Source: Nautilus pompilius
Taxonomy: Eukaryota; Mollusca; Cephalopoda; Nautilida; Nautilidae
Direction of reading: 5' to 3'
Length of the DNA stretch: 64,000 nt
Assembly (NCBI GenBank): GCA_018389105.1
Contig: JACATO010000609.1
Span: 434,001 to 498,000, forward strand
Position 1 is the first letter of the stretch, and every line of letters starts with the position of its first letter. Shown one piece after another: positions 23,255 to 35,200 of this stretch. Below the pieces are notes generated by a model. The model saw nothing but the letters and a program-made list of their open reading frames with translations, was not told the origin of the DNA and made no database searches. The translations under genes and the position numbers were made by a program.

Positions 23255-24576
23255 TGGTTGTTTCTTCTTTTACTATACTTGACTGCATTTATTAAGGCAT
23301 GTGTTTCTTTATTGCCACATTAGTTTTTGTATATACACTTAAAGAGTAAAATAGTGTCAGCTCCACGCCGACATGACAAGCAGGCTGTGCACCTGCGTGT
23401 CGCATAGAAGTTGGTGTGTTTGAAACTTGTCAGGGACTAATATTTTCAGTATATGGACGTACAACAGCATGAAGAAAAAAACGTGACTAAATAGTTTCCG
23501 TACCGTGTGGGCAGACCAAACTGGTGAGACATGATCTTGTCAAAAAAGAAATGAAAACCACAGTGGCTGCAAAGTCATTTTGATATTATTTTACTTTTTT
23601 TTTTTTTGAGGTAGCTCTAGTATTTCCATTGTTTAGTTCCTTTGCACTATCATCTGACGATTTGTGCATTAAATATTGTAGCATACGTACATTGCTGATG
23701 TATGAAACTGATTGAAAAAAATTGATACTTCACTGCTTGAATGTGTGTGTGAAATAAAGGTCTGATTTTTATAAATAAATTTGTTTTTTAATCAAACTTT
23801 AGGATAAGATATGAGAACTGTTTGGAAAGTGTGAAATTTAGTAGGAAAAGCATCTACAAGAAACTAAGAAAATGTCTCTTGTTCTAAAGACTATTGTTTG
23901 CTTGCAAAGATTGTGTAGCTAAAATAATTCATAAGTTATTTTAAGTGTTGTTCTCTTTTTGTTTTAATGGCAATAACACTACTATTAGTTCATTGGATCC
24001 TTTTAAGAAATATCAGAAAGTGCCCAAAATGCTTCTGCTAATAATTTGTTTTTATTTATTTTACATCTTGAACACTAAGAATAAAAATATTTTTTCTTGT
24101 GAAATACTTAGACACTGTGTATGGTACTCTATCTATGCGATATGTCATTAAAATATCAAATTTTAAAATTAATTACATATGTAAAATTTTCTTCCTAAGC
24201 AGTCATTGTTGTCTATAAACACTTCCATTGTATTAGTTATTTTAGAAATATATTTGTATATAAAACTAAATGAAATTTTCAGCACTCAAATAATAGAGAT
24301 GTATACATGTTGATTATATGTGTAAAATGTTTTAAATTCTCAATGATATACTATGACAAAATGTATAGCTCATGGAAATTGATTGCTTAGTGTTATTGTA
24401 AAACATCTTTGTGTAAATAATAGTTTGAGTAGCTTATCTGTATATTTTACCATATGGAAAGTGGGATAATTTAAACTAAATGTAAAGCATATACTAAAAT
24501 TTATAAAGCATTTACAGAGATCTGTGGCTTCATCTTTGCCTAATATCAGTTTAATTAAGTAATCATTCAGTTTCAG

Positions 24577-24784
24577 ATGCCTTTTGTCATGACTAAGACA
24601 GTTGAATTAGTTGTATGGAATGCCACAAGCAACATCAAAAGAGTGCGCACAGCCTACTATTGGAAATCAAAGAAGAGAAATCTGCCAAAAGCCAGCCTTA
24701 AGGCAAAGTGGTGTTACTCAGAGCTGGTGAGGACGGTAATTGTGGCAGATAGATTTCCATGCATTTTAACAATGCCTTTGACAG
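24577..24784 (+). other. Unrecognised open frame, possible exon
   Basis: An open frame running from directly after a TTTCAG acceptor-like site (ending 24576) to possible donors at GAGCTG|GTGAGG (about 24729) or GACAG|GTACAA (24785). Base composition is more balanced than in the flanks. The predicted residues are Lys- and Trp-containing (VELVVWNATSN, AYYWKSKKRNLPKASLK) and match no family I know. It could be an exon of the same gene as the candidate exons at 1-4 kb, an old repeat or chance; nothing in the sequence decides. Confidence 0.2.
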
Positions 24785-27592
24785 GTACAAGTAAAAAAAA
24801 AAAATTACAGGGATATTAGGAGAAATTGGGTTGCATATCACTTAAAAAATTCAAGCAATTCTATAAAGTTATGCAATTCAGTTTTATAATTAGACAGAAA
24901 ATAATTTTTACTGCACAAAGAAGAAAAGTTATGGCAGGAGATGAAGGGATAGCGATTTACTACTGCGATTATTACACTAGAGAGAGAAAAAAAAGATATT
25001 AAAACTACCCTTATTTAAGATTTAAAGCTTCCAATTCTAACAGTATGTGTAATTCAATAAATTCAATAATTCATTTATATGTGGAATTTTTTTTTCTTTT
25101 AATTACAAAATGTGATTAACTGTCATATTGATTTTGTTCTTCATCAAATGCAAATGAAAGGAAAAGAAAAAGAAGACAGACAGTTATGAGTCATGAGTTT
25201 TATTGGCTACAGATTAGGTAAAATGCCTTATGTAGGATCAGCACTATAAATTCCATTTTGATCTAAGAAAATGCAATAAAATTTCTTTAATGTTATTATT
25301 TTTTTTAGTAGAATTATTACAACTTGGACAACAGTACAAGAATAATATGGCTTACTGCAGGCATTGTTGTAATACGGACTTTAAAGATCTTTGTAAGAGT
25401 TTTTTTTGGGACTAGCATCAGTAGCATTTAAAAGATTATAGTCCTCGCTGTAAAAGGGTAATTTTTAAAATGAGAATTCATTTTGGACTTTACATTAATA
25501 CAAATGTCTACTGTACACTTTCAATGTGTGCACTTTATGTATGCATACATCCAAAAAGGAATAGCTACACTTGTGCAAATCTTTACTTTCTACATACTGT
25601 ACCTAAAACTTATACGAATTGTTTATTTCTACTTATTTCTAATGATTACATAGATATTTAAAGCAGGTGAAAAAAACCAAATGACTCAACTGATAATTAT
25701 GAAATATATTATTCTTAAAAGCATCTACTTCTTTTATAAATTAATTGAAAAGCAAAAGTTAAAATCATTTTCAAATAAGTGTTTATAAAGTTTCATTCTT
25801 TTTTATGGCTAGATTAGCTAATAAATTTTATGTATGCTTAAATTTGGAAATTGCTCTTCCTTTTGTTATTTAGTTACTCAGTAGTCTTTTAAAACTTCTT
25901 TTTCCTTAGCAGATGAGATTAAATGAATGCTAACTATGCTTTACAGCCTAAGGAACTTCTGAAAACCCAACCTAGTTATTGATGTGTGTAGGTGTAGGTC
26001 CCAATAAAATGACCAGCCAGCGTATGTTTAAATCAGTACATTACATAATCACATGTTTCTGATAGATGTGAGCCGAATATTTTATTTTGTTGAGTAATTT
26101 GATAAAACAAGAGAAGCTTATCACTAAAAATAAGTATGGGGGGAGGCAATGATTTGTGTTGGAGTTTTCTTTGTTGTATCTGACATATCAATTAGGAAAA
26201 TGAAACAGTACCAAATACGAAAATATAACTTGTTCAGTCTAAATATTGGGAAGTAGCAACTTCAACAGCACAGTACACTTTCTGACATAACTTCTCTTTA
26301 AAAATTCCTTAATTTACCTAATACCTGAAGTAAAATCTCAGATGAGTTTCTGTCCATTGATAATTAAGAAAATATTTTCCCAGCACAGCATTACAAAATG
26401 TTGGTATTTGCTTTCAAAATTGCAAGTGTTATTACAGTTGTAATCGCCATAGCCTTTGTCGTAAACTCTACCACTTTTATCAGTGAATACCTTTTAACTG
26501 AGTTCAACTAACACTGAGTAGTTTGTCAGCTTCCATAATGTGAACATTTTTTACAAATTATTAGTGGATGCAAACATAAAAGATGCACATGCACATTTTC
26601 TGTAATTTTTGTGATATACAGATTATGCATCAAAATGAAAAATAAAATTCCATATGTGCTGCCAGACAACCTAATTTATGACTATTTTTGGCTAGTCTTT
26701 TACAGTTCTGATGGTTGTAAATTATTGCTTTAGCATACAAAATTATTTGCAAATGGAGAGGCTTGTAAGTGGTAAACTCTTAGTATAGATGAATGAGGAT
26801 CTTCAGACATTGAAGTCTGCTGGCTTTTATTTCTCTTTTAAAAAAATCTCAACAGAAATCCATAGTTCAGTTTGAAACTAAATTTTTGTTTGTTTTTTAT
26901 ATCAAAATGTTATTTCCACTTTTACAGGAAAAAATTTTCAGAAAACTAGAATTTTTAAAGTTTAAAGTGAAAACAATTTAAATTGAATATAAAAGCAAGT
27001 TAACAGAAAAGTCAGTTAACAGATAGAAGATATTCAAATAGGAAATAGAGAAAATTCTCAGCTTTAATTTTAGAGTTGAACTTAGTTACATAATGTTGAT
27101 TCATAAATAGTTATGGATTATTACCAATCAAACACACAATCTATAAATAAAACACTATATTTTTGCTTCTAATATAGCAATCATCCCAAGAAACTTACCA
27201 TCAATTTCTGTGTTATTAAAGGACTTTATTTAATTATTTTAAATATGTTATTAAAGTGCAGAGGATTTTTAATATGTTAAGAGTATTGGTTTATTGCAAA
27301 GGCTTAGTATAGTTGTTCAGATGGTTTTTGCAGAACTTCAACAATAAGATAATTTGTAACATTTAAAAGTTATTCAGACCTACCTAATTAGTTCATTGAT
27401 GTTAAGAAAAGATATTAATTATCAGGGTCTTTGATTGTGTAGATGATAATTTTTTGCTAGTAAAACAAGAATGAGGGTAAATGGGAATCTGTATATTTCT
27501 TGTTTTAAAAAAATATTTTAATAATTTCTAATGTTTGCTTGTATTTTATCAATTAAATAATGCCTATGGAATTGAGAGCATTATATCCAACA

Positions 27593-27795
27593 AACATGCC
27601 TGTATTGGGCCAATGCTGGCGATATACCGTTTTGTACTGGCACCGTTGGCCCATTACACAGGTCATTGGGCCAATGCTGGGCCAATACCGACCTACCGTT
27701 ATGACATGAATTTTTCCACAAACTATATTGGCCCAGCATTGGGCCAGTACAACAGCCTGTATTGGGCCAGTACTGGCCCAATGCTGGCATGTTAA
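27593..27795. mobile_element. GGCCCA-rich foldback element
   Basis: About 200 bp, sharply GC-richer than its surroundings. TTGGGCCAATGCTGG or its complement occurs repeatedly. The outer arms (ACATGCC near 27594 and GGCATGTT near 27786) are inverted copies, and the two halves can pair over most of their length around a short AT-rich centre (27700-27725). Both strands show short open frames that are only reflections of the repeated motif. The structure fits a foldback MITE. The superfamily is unknown, and I see no clear target duplication. Confidence 0.65.
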
Positions 27796-28590
27796 TTTGG
27801 TAGTTCTTCAGTTTACTGTGATACCAGAAAGGATTAGTTATTAGTTACAGTTATTCAGAGGGACTAGAACTTGTTCAGCTCCCCCCTTATCCTTTTAACC
27901 ATAATCTATCCAATACATTTTAAAATAAATTAATGAAAAAACAATGAACAATTTTCATAAACTGATCATTTCGCACATTTACAAAACTAATACTTAAAAC
28001 GATAACTGCGTATGTTGAGTTTACTGTGATGCCATTTTCTGGGATTACTCAAGATTGTGGACTATACTGAAGTAAGCTTAAATGCTTGACTAATAACAAT
28101 GTTCTAACTATCATCTCTAGAAGAGTTGATTTGTTTCATATAGAAGTTAACTGTTTAAGTATTAAACTGTTTTGTCAAAGAGTAAAAAAAAAAGAAAAAC
28201 AGACATTAGTGGAAATGTCAAGGTGTTTAAGCAGAAATAATTTATTTTTAACCATTTTGTAATATATCCCAAAGTAAAAGGAAACCATTTGTTATTTAAT
28301 AGTTAAGCAGCCTACAGAAGATAGCTAAAATTAATATTTCCTATTTTCTTTGCATTGTCTGAAAGGATTCTGACATTTAATTTTATTTTATGAAAGGAAG
28401 AGAAAACCTCATTAGGTTTCTGAGTGTAGCAAGAATCTTACCAGCTGTCTTCTTTTTCTATAAGATAAAAAAGATATATTCTGATCAGTTTAAGATTGAG
28501 CTGTTTACTTGCTTAGTGGTCCTTCCCCTTGATGTTTCCGACTATTACTTTCATGGTCCTCTCAAGAGATGGTGATTCAACCTTAGAAGC
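27796..28590. other. AT-rich non-coding stretch
   Basis: Nothing recognised. Confidence 0.5.
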
Positions 28591-28599
28591 TATATTGTT

Positions 28600-30520
28600 G
28601 GTTTAATGTTTTTGAAAAGAATCTCAGCAGTGATGGAAACAGCGCTGCTCTCAACAGAATTGTCTGTCTTGGGTGTATTTTGGACATTCTCTGAGATAGT
28701 GTTCAGCAGTTTCAGCCACATTGCAATCGGGGCATGTCTTTGAAGTGGCAACTCCTATCCTGTGAGCATGAGCATTTAGGAGGGAATGTGTCTGCTAATC
28801 TGTACTTTTATATCCCTGGGTAACTTGTGAAAATCTCTTTGACATTTGATGATTCTAATTTCTCCAGATCAAGGTATAGGTTGTTTTAAGATCCAACTCT
28901 ATATAGCTCCTTAATTTGTTGATTGATATGTGTGCTTCATGCTTAAGAAGTCAATATTAGCCTGACTCTAGGGTAATTTAGTGGCAACTTTGACAATTTA
29001 GTCAACTTTTTATCATCTGGAAGGTCAATGTGTCCTGGTACCACTTGCAATATAAATGTGAAACCTTTTTTTCAGATAACTCTCTGAGCATATTTTGTAT
29101 TCATTCCTCTTGTAACTCCACACCAGTTTTTTCTGCATTTTTCAGAGATTATAGGAAATAGGAGAGTCTTACTGTCAATGAGCATATTTACATAGTAAAG
29201 TACTTCAAGTGAAATCAGGTACCCTAAGCCTTTTTAAAATGATCTCTGTATGGTAGCTGCTACAGATAATTCTGGCTGGTTATCTTCTTTCCATCTATCA
29301 TTATAATGTAAACTCTTGCACAACCAGACCTAAAAGCATCATTTACTGCTCATCTGTTGATATCCACAGTGAGTACTGAGAAAATGAAGCTAATGTTGTT
29401 TCATTTGCTAGGTTGATTAAGTATTGAAGATTGTCTGATTTATAAGATAGCAGGATAGGATCTTCATTGATTATAATATTCTGTGGTGCAACCCATGGTG
29501 CTGATTGCTGGGCTGCAGCCAATAGTTCCTCATGATTTTCCATTAGACCATTTATTTCAAACTTCCCATTTAACTGTTTGTAACTTGGACATAATGTTGG
29601 TCATCTAATTTGGAAAGGGCCATTTTGTTCCATAACTTGGCATGTGGGGTAATCCATATGTTAACATTTGGCTTTCTCTATGAATTTGATTGCTTCACTT
29701 TGAAGATGTAGCATAAAAGGGACCAACTCAACTTCTCTTAAAGTCTGTTGATAGGTGTGCTTAGAGCATAGTTACACAGCTTGTTGCTTAATTTTGAACA
29801 CAGCTTATCCAAGTTTTCTGCAGAGGCACAGGCATTGCATGCTTCACTTCCATACTTCATCTTGGGCAAAATATAAATCTTGTAGATTGTCTGAATATAT
29901 CTACTATCATCACCCTGAGAAATGGCTGCAACTCTAGGGATGATCTTTATTTTCTTCCTGAGTGATACTACAACATGTGCTAATTGTACATTTATGAATA
30001 CTGTCAATGTATCTTTTTCTCTGAAAGGCATCTTGCACAGACTTTGTAAACTACACCAGATGATCAGATGTTAACCTAGCAATCCTGTCTTTGCTGGTGT
30101 AAAGGTATTTTGAAATTATAGACACCAGTCAAGCGTTGCTATACAACTTGTTCCATTTGTTTAACCAAACAGCTTATGATGGAAATTGGTCTGTAGCTAT
30201 CTGCTTTTTAGAATTGGCGTTTTACCTGTGTGCCATAATCTATTGAAAAACTAAAGTACCACTTCCTTCCATGCTTTTGGCATATGTAGGATCATTTCAT
30301 TTGTGATTTCATCAAGTCTTGGACTTTTAGTGTTATCTCCATTTCTGCAAGTGGAAACATGTCGGTTTTGATTCTTGTGAAATCCGAAGTAAAAAAAGAA
30401 ACAAGAGAATGAGGGAATGAGCATGGAGGAATAAGTTGGTGTTACTCGTGTGTTGGCCAGATTTGTAATCAGTTCAGTATTCTTCCATTCAAGAGTTTGT
30501 GAATGTGACATAGGTGACAA
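28600..30520 (-). pseudogene. LINE ORF2 relic (I/Jockey-like RT + RNase H)
   Basis: The 3' two-thirds of a non-LTR retrotransposon polymerase, minus strand, read from 30.5 kb downward. Landmarks: KSPRLDEITNEM (about 30330), the start of the reverse transcriptase core; then a run matching the usual fingers/palm segment around YRPIS, with F, Y and Lys-rich pieces in shifted frames (30210-30100); then YILPKMKYGSEAC (about 29870-29840), the end of the RT domain. Near 29350 a WISTDE motif stands where RNase H has its TDGS catalytic start. A CPDC-x-x-AETAEHYL-like Cys/His segment (about 28745-28690) is the typical C-terminal end. RNase H after the RT points to an I-type clade. Many stops and frameshifts; the endonuclease and 5' end are absent, which is the usual 5' truncation. 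Confidence 0.8.
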
Positions 30521-30559
30521 GGATAAAGTTTAATACATTTACTACTTCACCAATGCATT

Positions 30560-31510
30560 TGAACAATGGCTAGGGTGGATTTTAGATGAAACCATTTGAC
30601 GGCAGAAGCATGAACTGTGTGCCTACAAAAATTTGAAGCTTGCTCTGACAGTCAAGGATATTCATTGAGGAAGCTTCCAAAACCAGCAAAGCCCAAAGGT
30701 GAGCAGTCCTCTTTACTGCTGGAGCTAAAGTAAGAGAGACTTTTAAAACACTACCATATACTGGGTCTGCTATGGAGTATGAGGAGGCCGTAAGCTGTCC
30801 TCAGTTCACCACACTATTGTTAGCAAAACAAAATGTAATGTATCAAAGACACATTTAAGAAAAATGATTCAGAAGGATGAAACAGATTTGAAATATCTAA
30901 CACAATTCAAAGGCATCAGAAGGTTGTGAATATGGCACTGACAGAGATGACCAGATATGTGACCGAGTAGTAGAACACTAAATCTAGCCAGCTGAGATGT
31001 AAATTGATATTTAAAAAAAAAAAAAAGGTGATGGTTTGACACTCACAGAAACTTTGGAAATTGTAGCATTTAAAACTGTGCATCTACTGTTTCAAACCAT
31101 GAGATTTAACATTCACAAGGTGAAAGTAAATGGCAGACAGTGCTTAGAAAAACCAATACAGAAGAATGAGTACTACAGATGTATCCCTATTGGACACATG
31201 AGTGCAATGCGTTGTGCCCATCAAAATAGAAAGTGTGCAAAACATGCAAAAACCAAGATCCTTTACTAAAGCATGGTGTTCCAAATGTGATGACAGAATT
31301 GACAGAAATATATAAATGTAAAGATAGATTACTTAGAGAAAGAAGAATCAGATAGTGATAAAGAGAGTAGTTTGTTTAAATGCTTTCAATGTGACTTGTA
31401 GCCACAGGTGAGACAGGATACCATTGAAGGTAGGTGATGTTGAAATTAATGTGGTGGTGGACTTGGGGAAGTGGTGGCAACATCTGGTGATGGTGACAGG
31501 GAAAGGTTGC
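30560..31510 (+). pseudogene. Ty3/gypsy-like gag and protease relic
   Basis: A decayed gag with the beginning of pol from a Ty3/gypsy-type LTR retrotransposon, plus strand. In order: a capsid-like region with the family's usual LTFKQFxxxF-type spacing (IQKDETDLKYLTQFKGI at about 30864-30914, followed by remnants of C-x-Y-G and a D-x-x-VxD-like stretch); a coding piece through GLTLTETLEIV (about 31030); a zinc-knuckle-like Cys/His region at about 31165-31250 whose spacing partly matches C-x2-C-x4-H-x4-C; and EINVVVDLGSG (about 31440-31476), at the position of the retroviral-type aspartic protease DSG motif with Ser changed to Leu. Several stops and frame shifts interrupt it. No LTRs, RT or integrase follow. 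It directly abuts the LINE relic on the opposite strand. Confidence 0.7.
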
Positions 31511-31870
31511 TGAAACGTAGGTCCATTAGATTTGTTATTACTAAAGTGAGGAAAAATGCCTGAACTCCCTATACTTTGTGAATAGCAGATTGCTGAAAAC
31601 TTTTCATTTTAAATATCTTTTTAAGGCAATGTTTCTTTGTTTTACCAACCCTCATTTTTTAGTGTTAATGACCTGGGTTTGGTTGTTGCAGAACATATTG
31701 TAACCTTGAAAATCATGTTTGTTGTCTGTACCATTAAAAATCCTTTAGAAGATGTAAATTAAATTTTTTACAAAAATAAAATTAATAAAAATTACTAAAT
31801 TTTAAATTATTATTTTTAGCTAATAACAAAACTTGTGATTCTTTGGACAACGAACATCTTGAATGTATTT
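31511..31870. other. AT-rich non-coding stretch
   Basis: Nothing recognisable follows the gypsy relic here; no further pol domains. Confidence 0.5.
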
Positions 31871-31877
31871 ATATAAT

Positions 31878-32250
31878 TTAAAATGTCTTTATTCCCCAGA
31901 GGTTCTGCCAGCATCCATTTATTACTTGCTCACAAATTGTGCCCTTGGACCCAAAAGTATTTGTTTTTCCAGCATAGACTGTTACAGCAGAAACATGTTT
32001 AAATTTGGAGAAGAAAACCTGCACAAGGCTCCATAATACCTGTTTATCATAAAATAGATAATGTTGGCCGAGTTCCACAGCTAACTCTTTGAAGTCTCAG
32101 AAATTTATTGGAAGTAATTTTTGGATTGGTTTAAGATTTCAGTTTCTGTTATTGCTTGTCAAGATTGATATCAGCAGCTGCTAGTGGGACATTTGGTGGC
32201 ACCACTGTTGCTATAATCCTCTCTTAGGAGCTCATTATCATATAATATAT
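31878..32250 (-). other. Unrecognised minus-strand coding-like segment
   Basis: Two adjacent open stretches on the minus strand (about 32235-32150, with IIATVVPPNVPLAAADI, and 32095-31878, with LGQHYLFYDKQVLWSLVQVF) look more protein-like than the surroundings but are separated by stops. I do not recognise the family. It may be a piece of an old transposon or a processed pseudogene. No start, splice site or neighbour supports a working gene. Confidence 0.2.
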
Positions 32251-35200
32251 GTCACAATGTGTAACCTGGGTCGCTATAATGAAGCTCTAAAATAACCTTT
32301 TGTGGCTGTTCTAAAGGTCACACACACAGTAACTTTACAGATTGGTTTAGGTATTTTCTAGATTAGAGAACATTTCAAGTTTATGTTGACATAACACCTT
32401 TGTAATTTGATTTTAATGCCATTTTTGGTAATCATGAGATGAAACAAAATGATTGACAATACCATAAAGTGGCTAAAAATGCTGTAGTTTTAATTTGTAT
32501 GACCACTATTTCATAAAAGAATTTTTCTTTCTCTGTGGGCCTTGTATTTGGCCATGATGGCTTTCTGTCCCCTTGTGTTTCACAATTCTTAATTCCTTGG
32601 ACTACTGTCATGATTACTTAGCAAAAACTAAATATAAGCAACCCTTTTGAATCCCCCTCATATAATTGGTATAATTACTCACCATATTTACTGCCTCAAA
32701 ACACCCATCTGTAGTACCTCTCTTCCTTTTTAGATTATTTTTAGTAGAAAATACTTGTTAAATAGTGTTGGCAGTGGCTTATTTTTAAACATAAAATTAA
32801 AAATACCTTTTTAAAAAAAAAAAAAAATTGGTAAAGAGCGTTATCTGCCTGCCACCACAGGGATATTAAATAGTATTTGATGGGAATGAACATGGCAAAA
32901 TGTTAGCCCCCAGGTATTTTTGTACTGTAATTTGTGATATCTGATAACGTAATATAAGCTGTATTTGTTATCTAAATTAACCAAACATATGGTGCAAGTC
33001 CCTTGCTAGATCTTCTGAAACTATCGGTTTTGTTGGATTTAAAAAAAAAAAAAAACAACAAAGAACAGAAATTATTTAAAATATCTGTAATCTTACATCA
33101 AAGCTGCTAATTTATTTCCTGGGGTAAGTGAAAATTCCATGACAAATGTAGTGCATGTTTTCTTTTAGTTTTCTGTAGATATCTTAATAGCTTCGTTTCA
33201 TTACTTCATGATTTCTTTGCTGTCATTCACATTCTATAACTGAATCTTCAGGCATGTTGTTACACAAAAAGGAAAATACTACTGAACTGAAATTCTTGCA
33301 AGAATCCTTGTATTTAATATGGTCAAAGTTTAATTTTTCCTCAAAAGAAAAAGAGAGGACTCTTTCTTTTTGTTTGCATTTTTAAAGACATTTGATTTTG
33401 AATTATCATCTTAAACAAAATAATAATTCTTAAAGATTTAATTTGGGTATTGGTGTGTGTTTTTATGGAATTTGTATAAATTAGGAGCTGCAAAGTCTCA
33501 ATAAAGTGACTTGTGTAAAGAGTCTCAGGGTTTATCTGCATGAGCTAAAATATTCCTCTTATTTATAATAATTTTGTTTGTTTTAGCATGAGCTATTTGT
33601 CAATTACATATTAGGGTGAGGCATAAAAACACTCTTACTCAAACATCAGTGCCATATTCTTCATATTTAGATACATGAGACTATCAGTTAGGAACACCAA
33701 ATGTTTTCGTTCTGCATCTCTGAACACTCAGAATCCTTCCCAAGAGTGTTTTCATTACAGCATGTTTAGACTTGGTTTCATTTTACACTAATATATGGGT
33801 GTTCCACTGTATTAATTTCACTAGCTCTTAATTTTTATAAAAAAAACTGTTGTTGTCATATTTTTCTTAGTTTATCATATTGTTGGAAACTGCTTATCAG
33901 CAGCATGAAATAAAATGTACTTATGGTATATTTGGTATTATATATATATATACATGTATACATGTATTTTAGTTTGGCTGATATGTACTCTCTTAATTGT
34001 ATTAGAATGATTAATTGGAGATAGTGGATATTGTGCGACAGGCTGGCAATTTAGTTAGTTTTTTAAAATATTTACTTGTCTTTTACTCTGAATTTTAAGA
34101 GAGAAAACTGAAACATTAGAAAGATTATGGTATAGATTCACTAGAATGTTTTGCAGGTTTTAAGATTCAGAAAAATAGTAGATTTTACATTTTGATGTAA
34201 ATAAACTTATCTCACATGTAGTCTTTTCTCAAGCATCTAGCTTTCTGGTTAGGATCAAAAGAGAGGCAGGCTGGTCTTGGTATAAAATGTCTTCTCTCCA
34301 TCTCTCCTAGTCAGTAAATCCTTCTTCTAGTAATGTCTTATTCAGGTTAAATGTACAGTAGGGGTATTTCTTTCAGATTGTAAAACTTATCTTTTTTGGA
34401 GAAAAAATATTTTTGACAAAAATATGTGTATCTTTACTGTACTATATTTCTTCCCATCTTGATCTTCCCGTTCATGGTCTACCTGCTATGGGAGCTTCAG
34501 CAAACACTGATAAAGCAATTGGAAAAGTCCCCACCACTATCGCTGGGAAGCTAGCCATTTGAGGAAAAGCTAAATGTATAGTAAGAGCAAGTATTTTGCC
34601 TTCTTGAAGCAGCTGAACTCAACTCTCCCTTTTCTTTAGTCCAACTCTACATTTTTTTTCACTTTTGCAAAGATTTTAAACTACATAGATACTTCTAATC
34701 AGAAAACAGATCTCTACTTGAGGAAGGCTACTTTGCAAGGAATGTGAGAGAAAAATCTGAGGACTAAAGCAGCTTATGTTTTAAACTTTTTTTGTGTAAC
34801 GTAAAATTCCAGTGTGTTAAACTTAAACTCGACAATTTATTTAAATCTGCTTGTTGATTCAAACTTAATTTTATAACTAGTTTTAGACCCATTGAAATCT
34901 AAGATTTTCCTGGTATGTGGCAGCACAAGCAGGCCCATGTATAAACTTTCTTGAAAGCAATTTAAATGGCAGTATTTTTACAGTTTCAGTGGTTAACTGT
35001 TAAACATATTAGAAACATTAAAAAAAAATTTGAAAATTCAATATGCTAATTTTTCCACTTTCTGAAATCAAAAAGAAACTAATTGATTTTTAGTTTTTCT
35101 GCATATCTGCAATATCATATGTTTATTCTGTTTTATTTAAAATGGTGCTGTCAAAACTGCTAGAATCATTAAAGATTTTATACAGTATAAATCTAGAAAA

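Larger units (their letters stand above)
23043..27590. other. AT-rich non-coding stretch
   Basis: Contains a (TC)n run (23234-23254) and one unrecognised open frame with splice-like edges (24577-24784, listed separately). Otherwise no gene, RNA or repeat family identified. Confidence 0.4.

Noticed and set aside
27535..27795. Frames on both strands with repeated G-P-M-L-A-like residues
   Set aside because: They reflect the GGCCCA repeat units, not coding selection.
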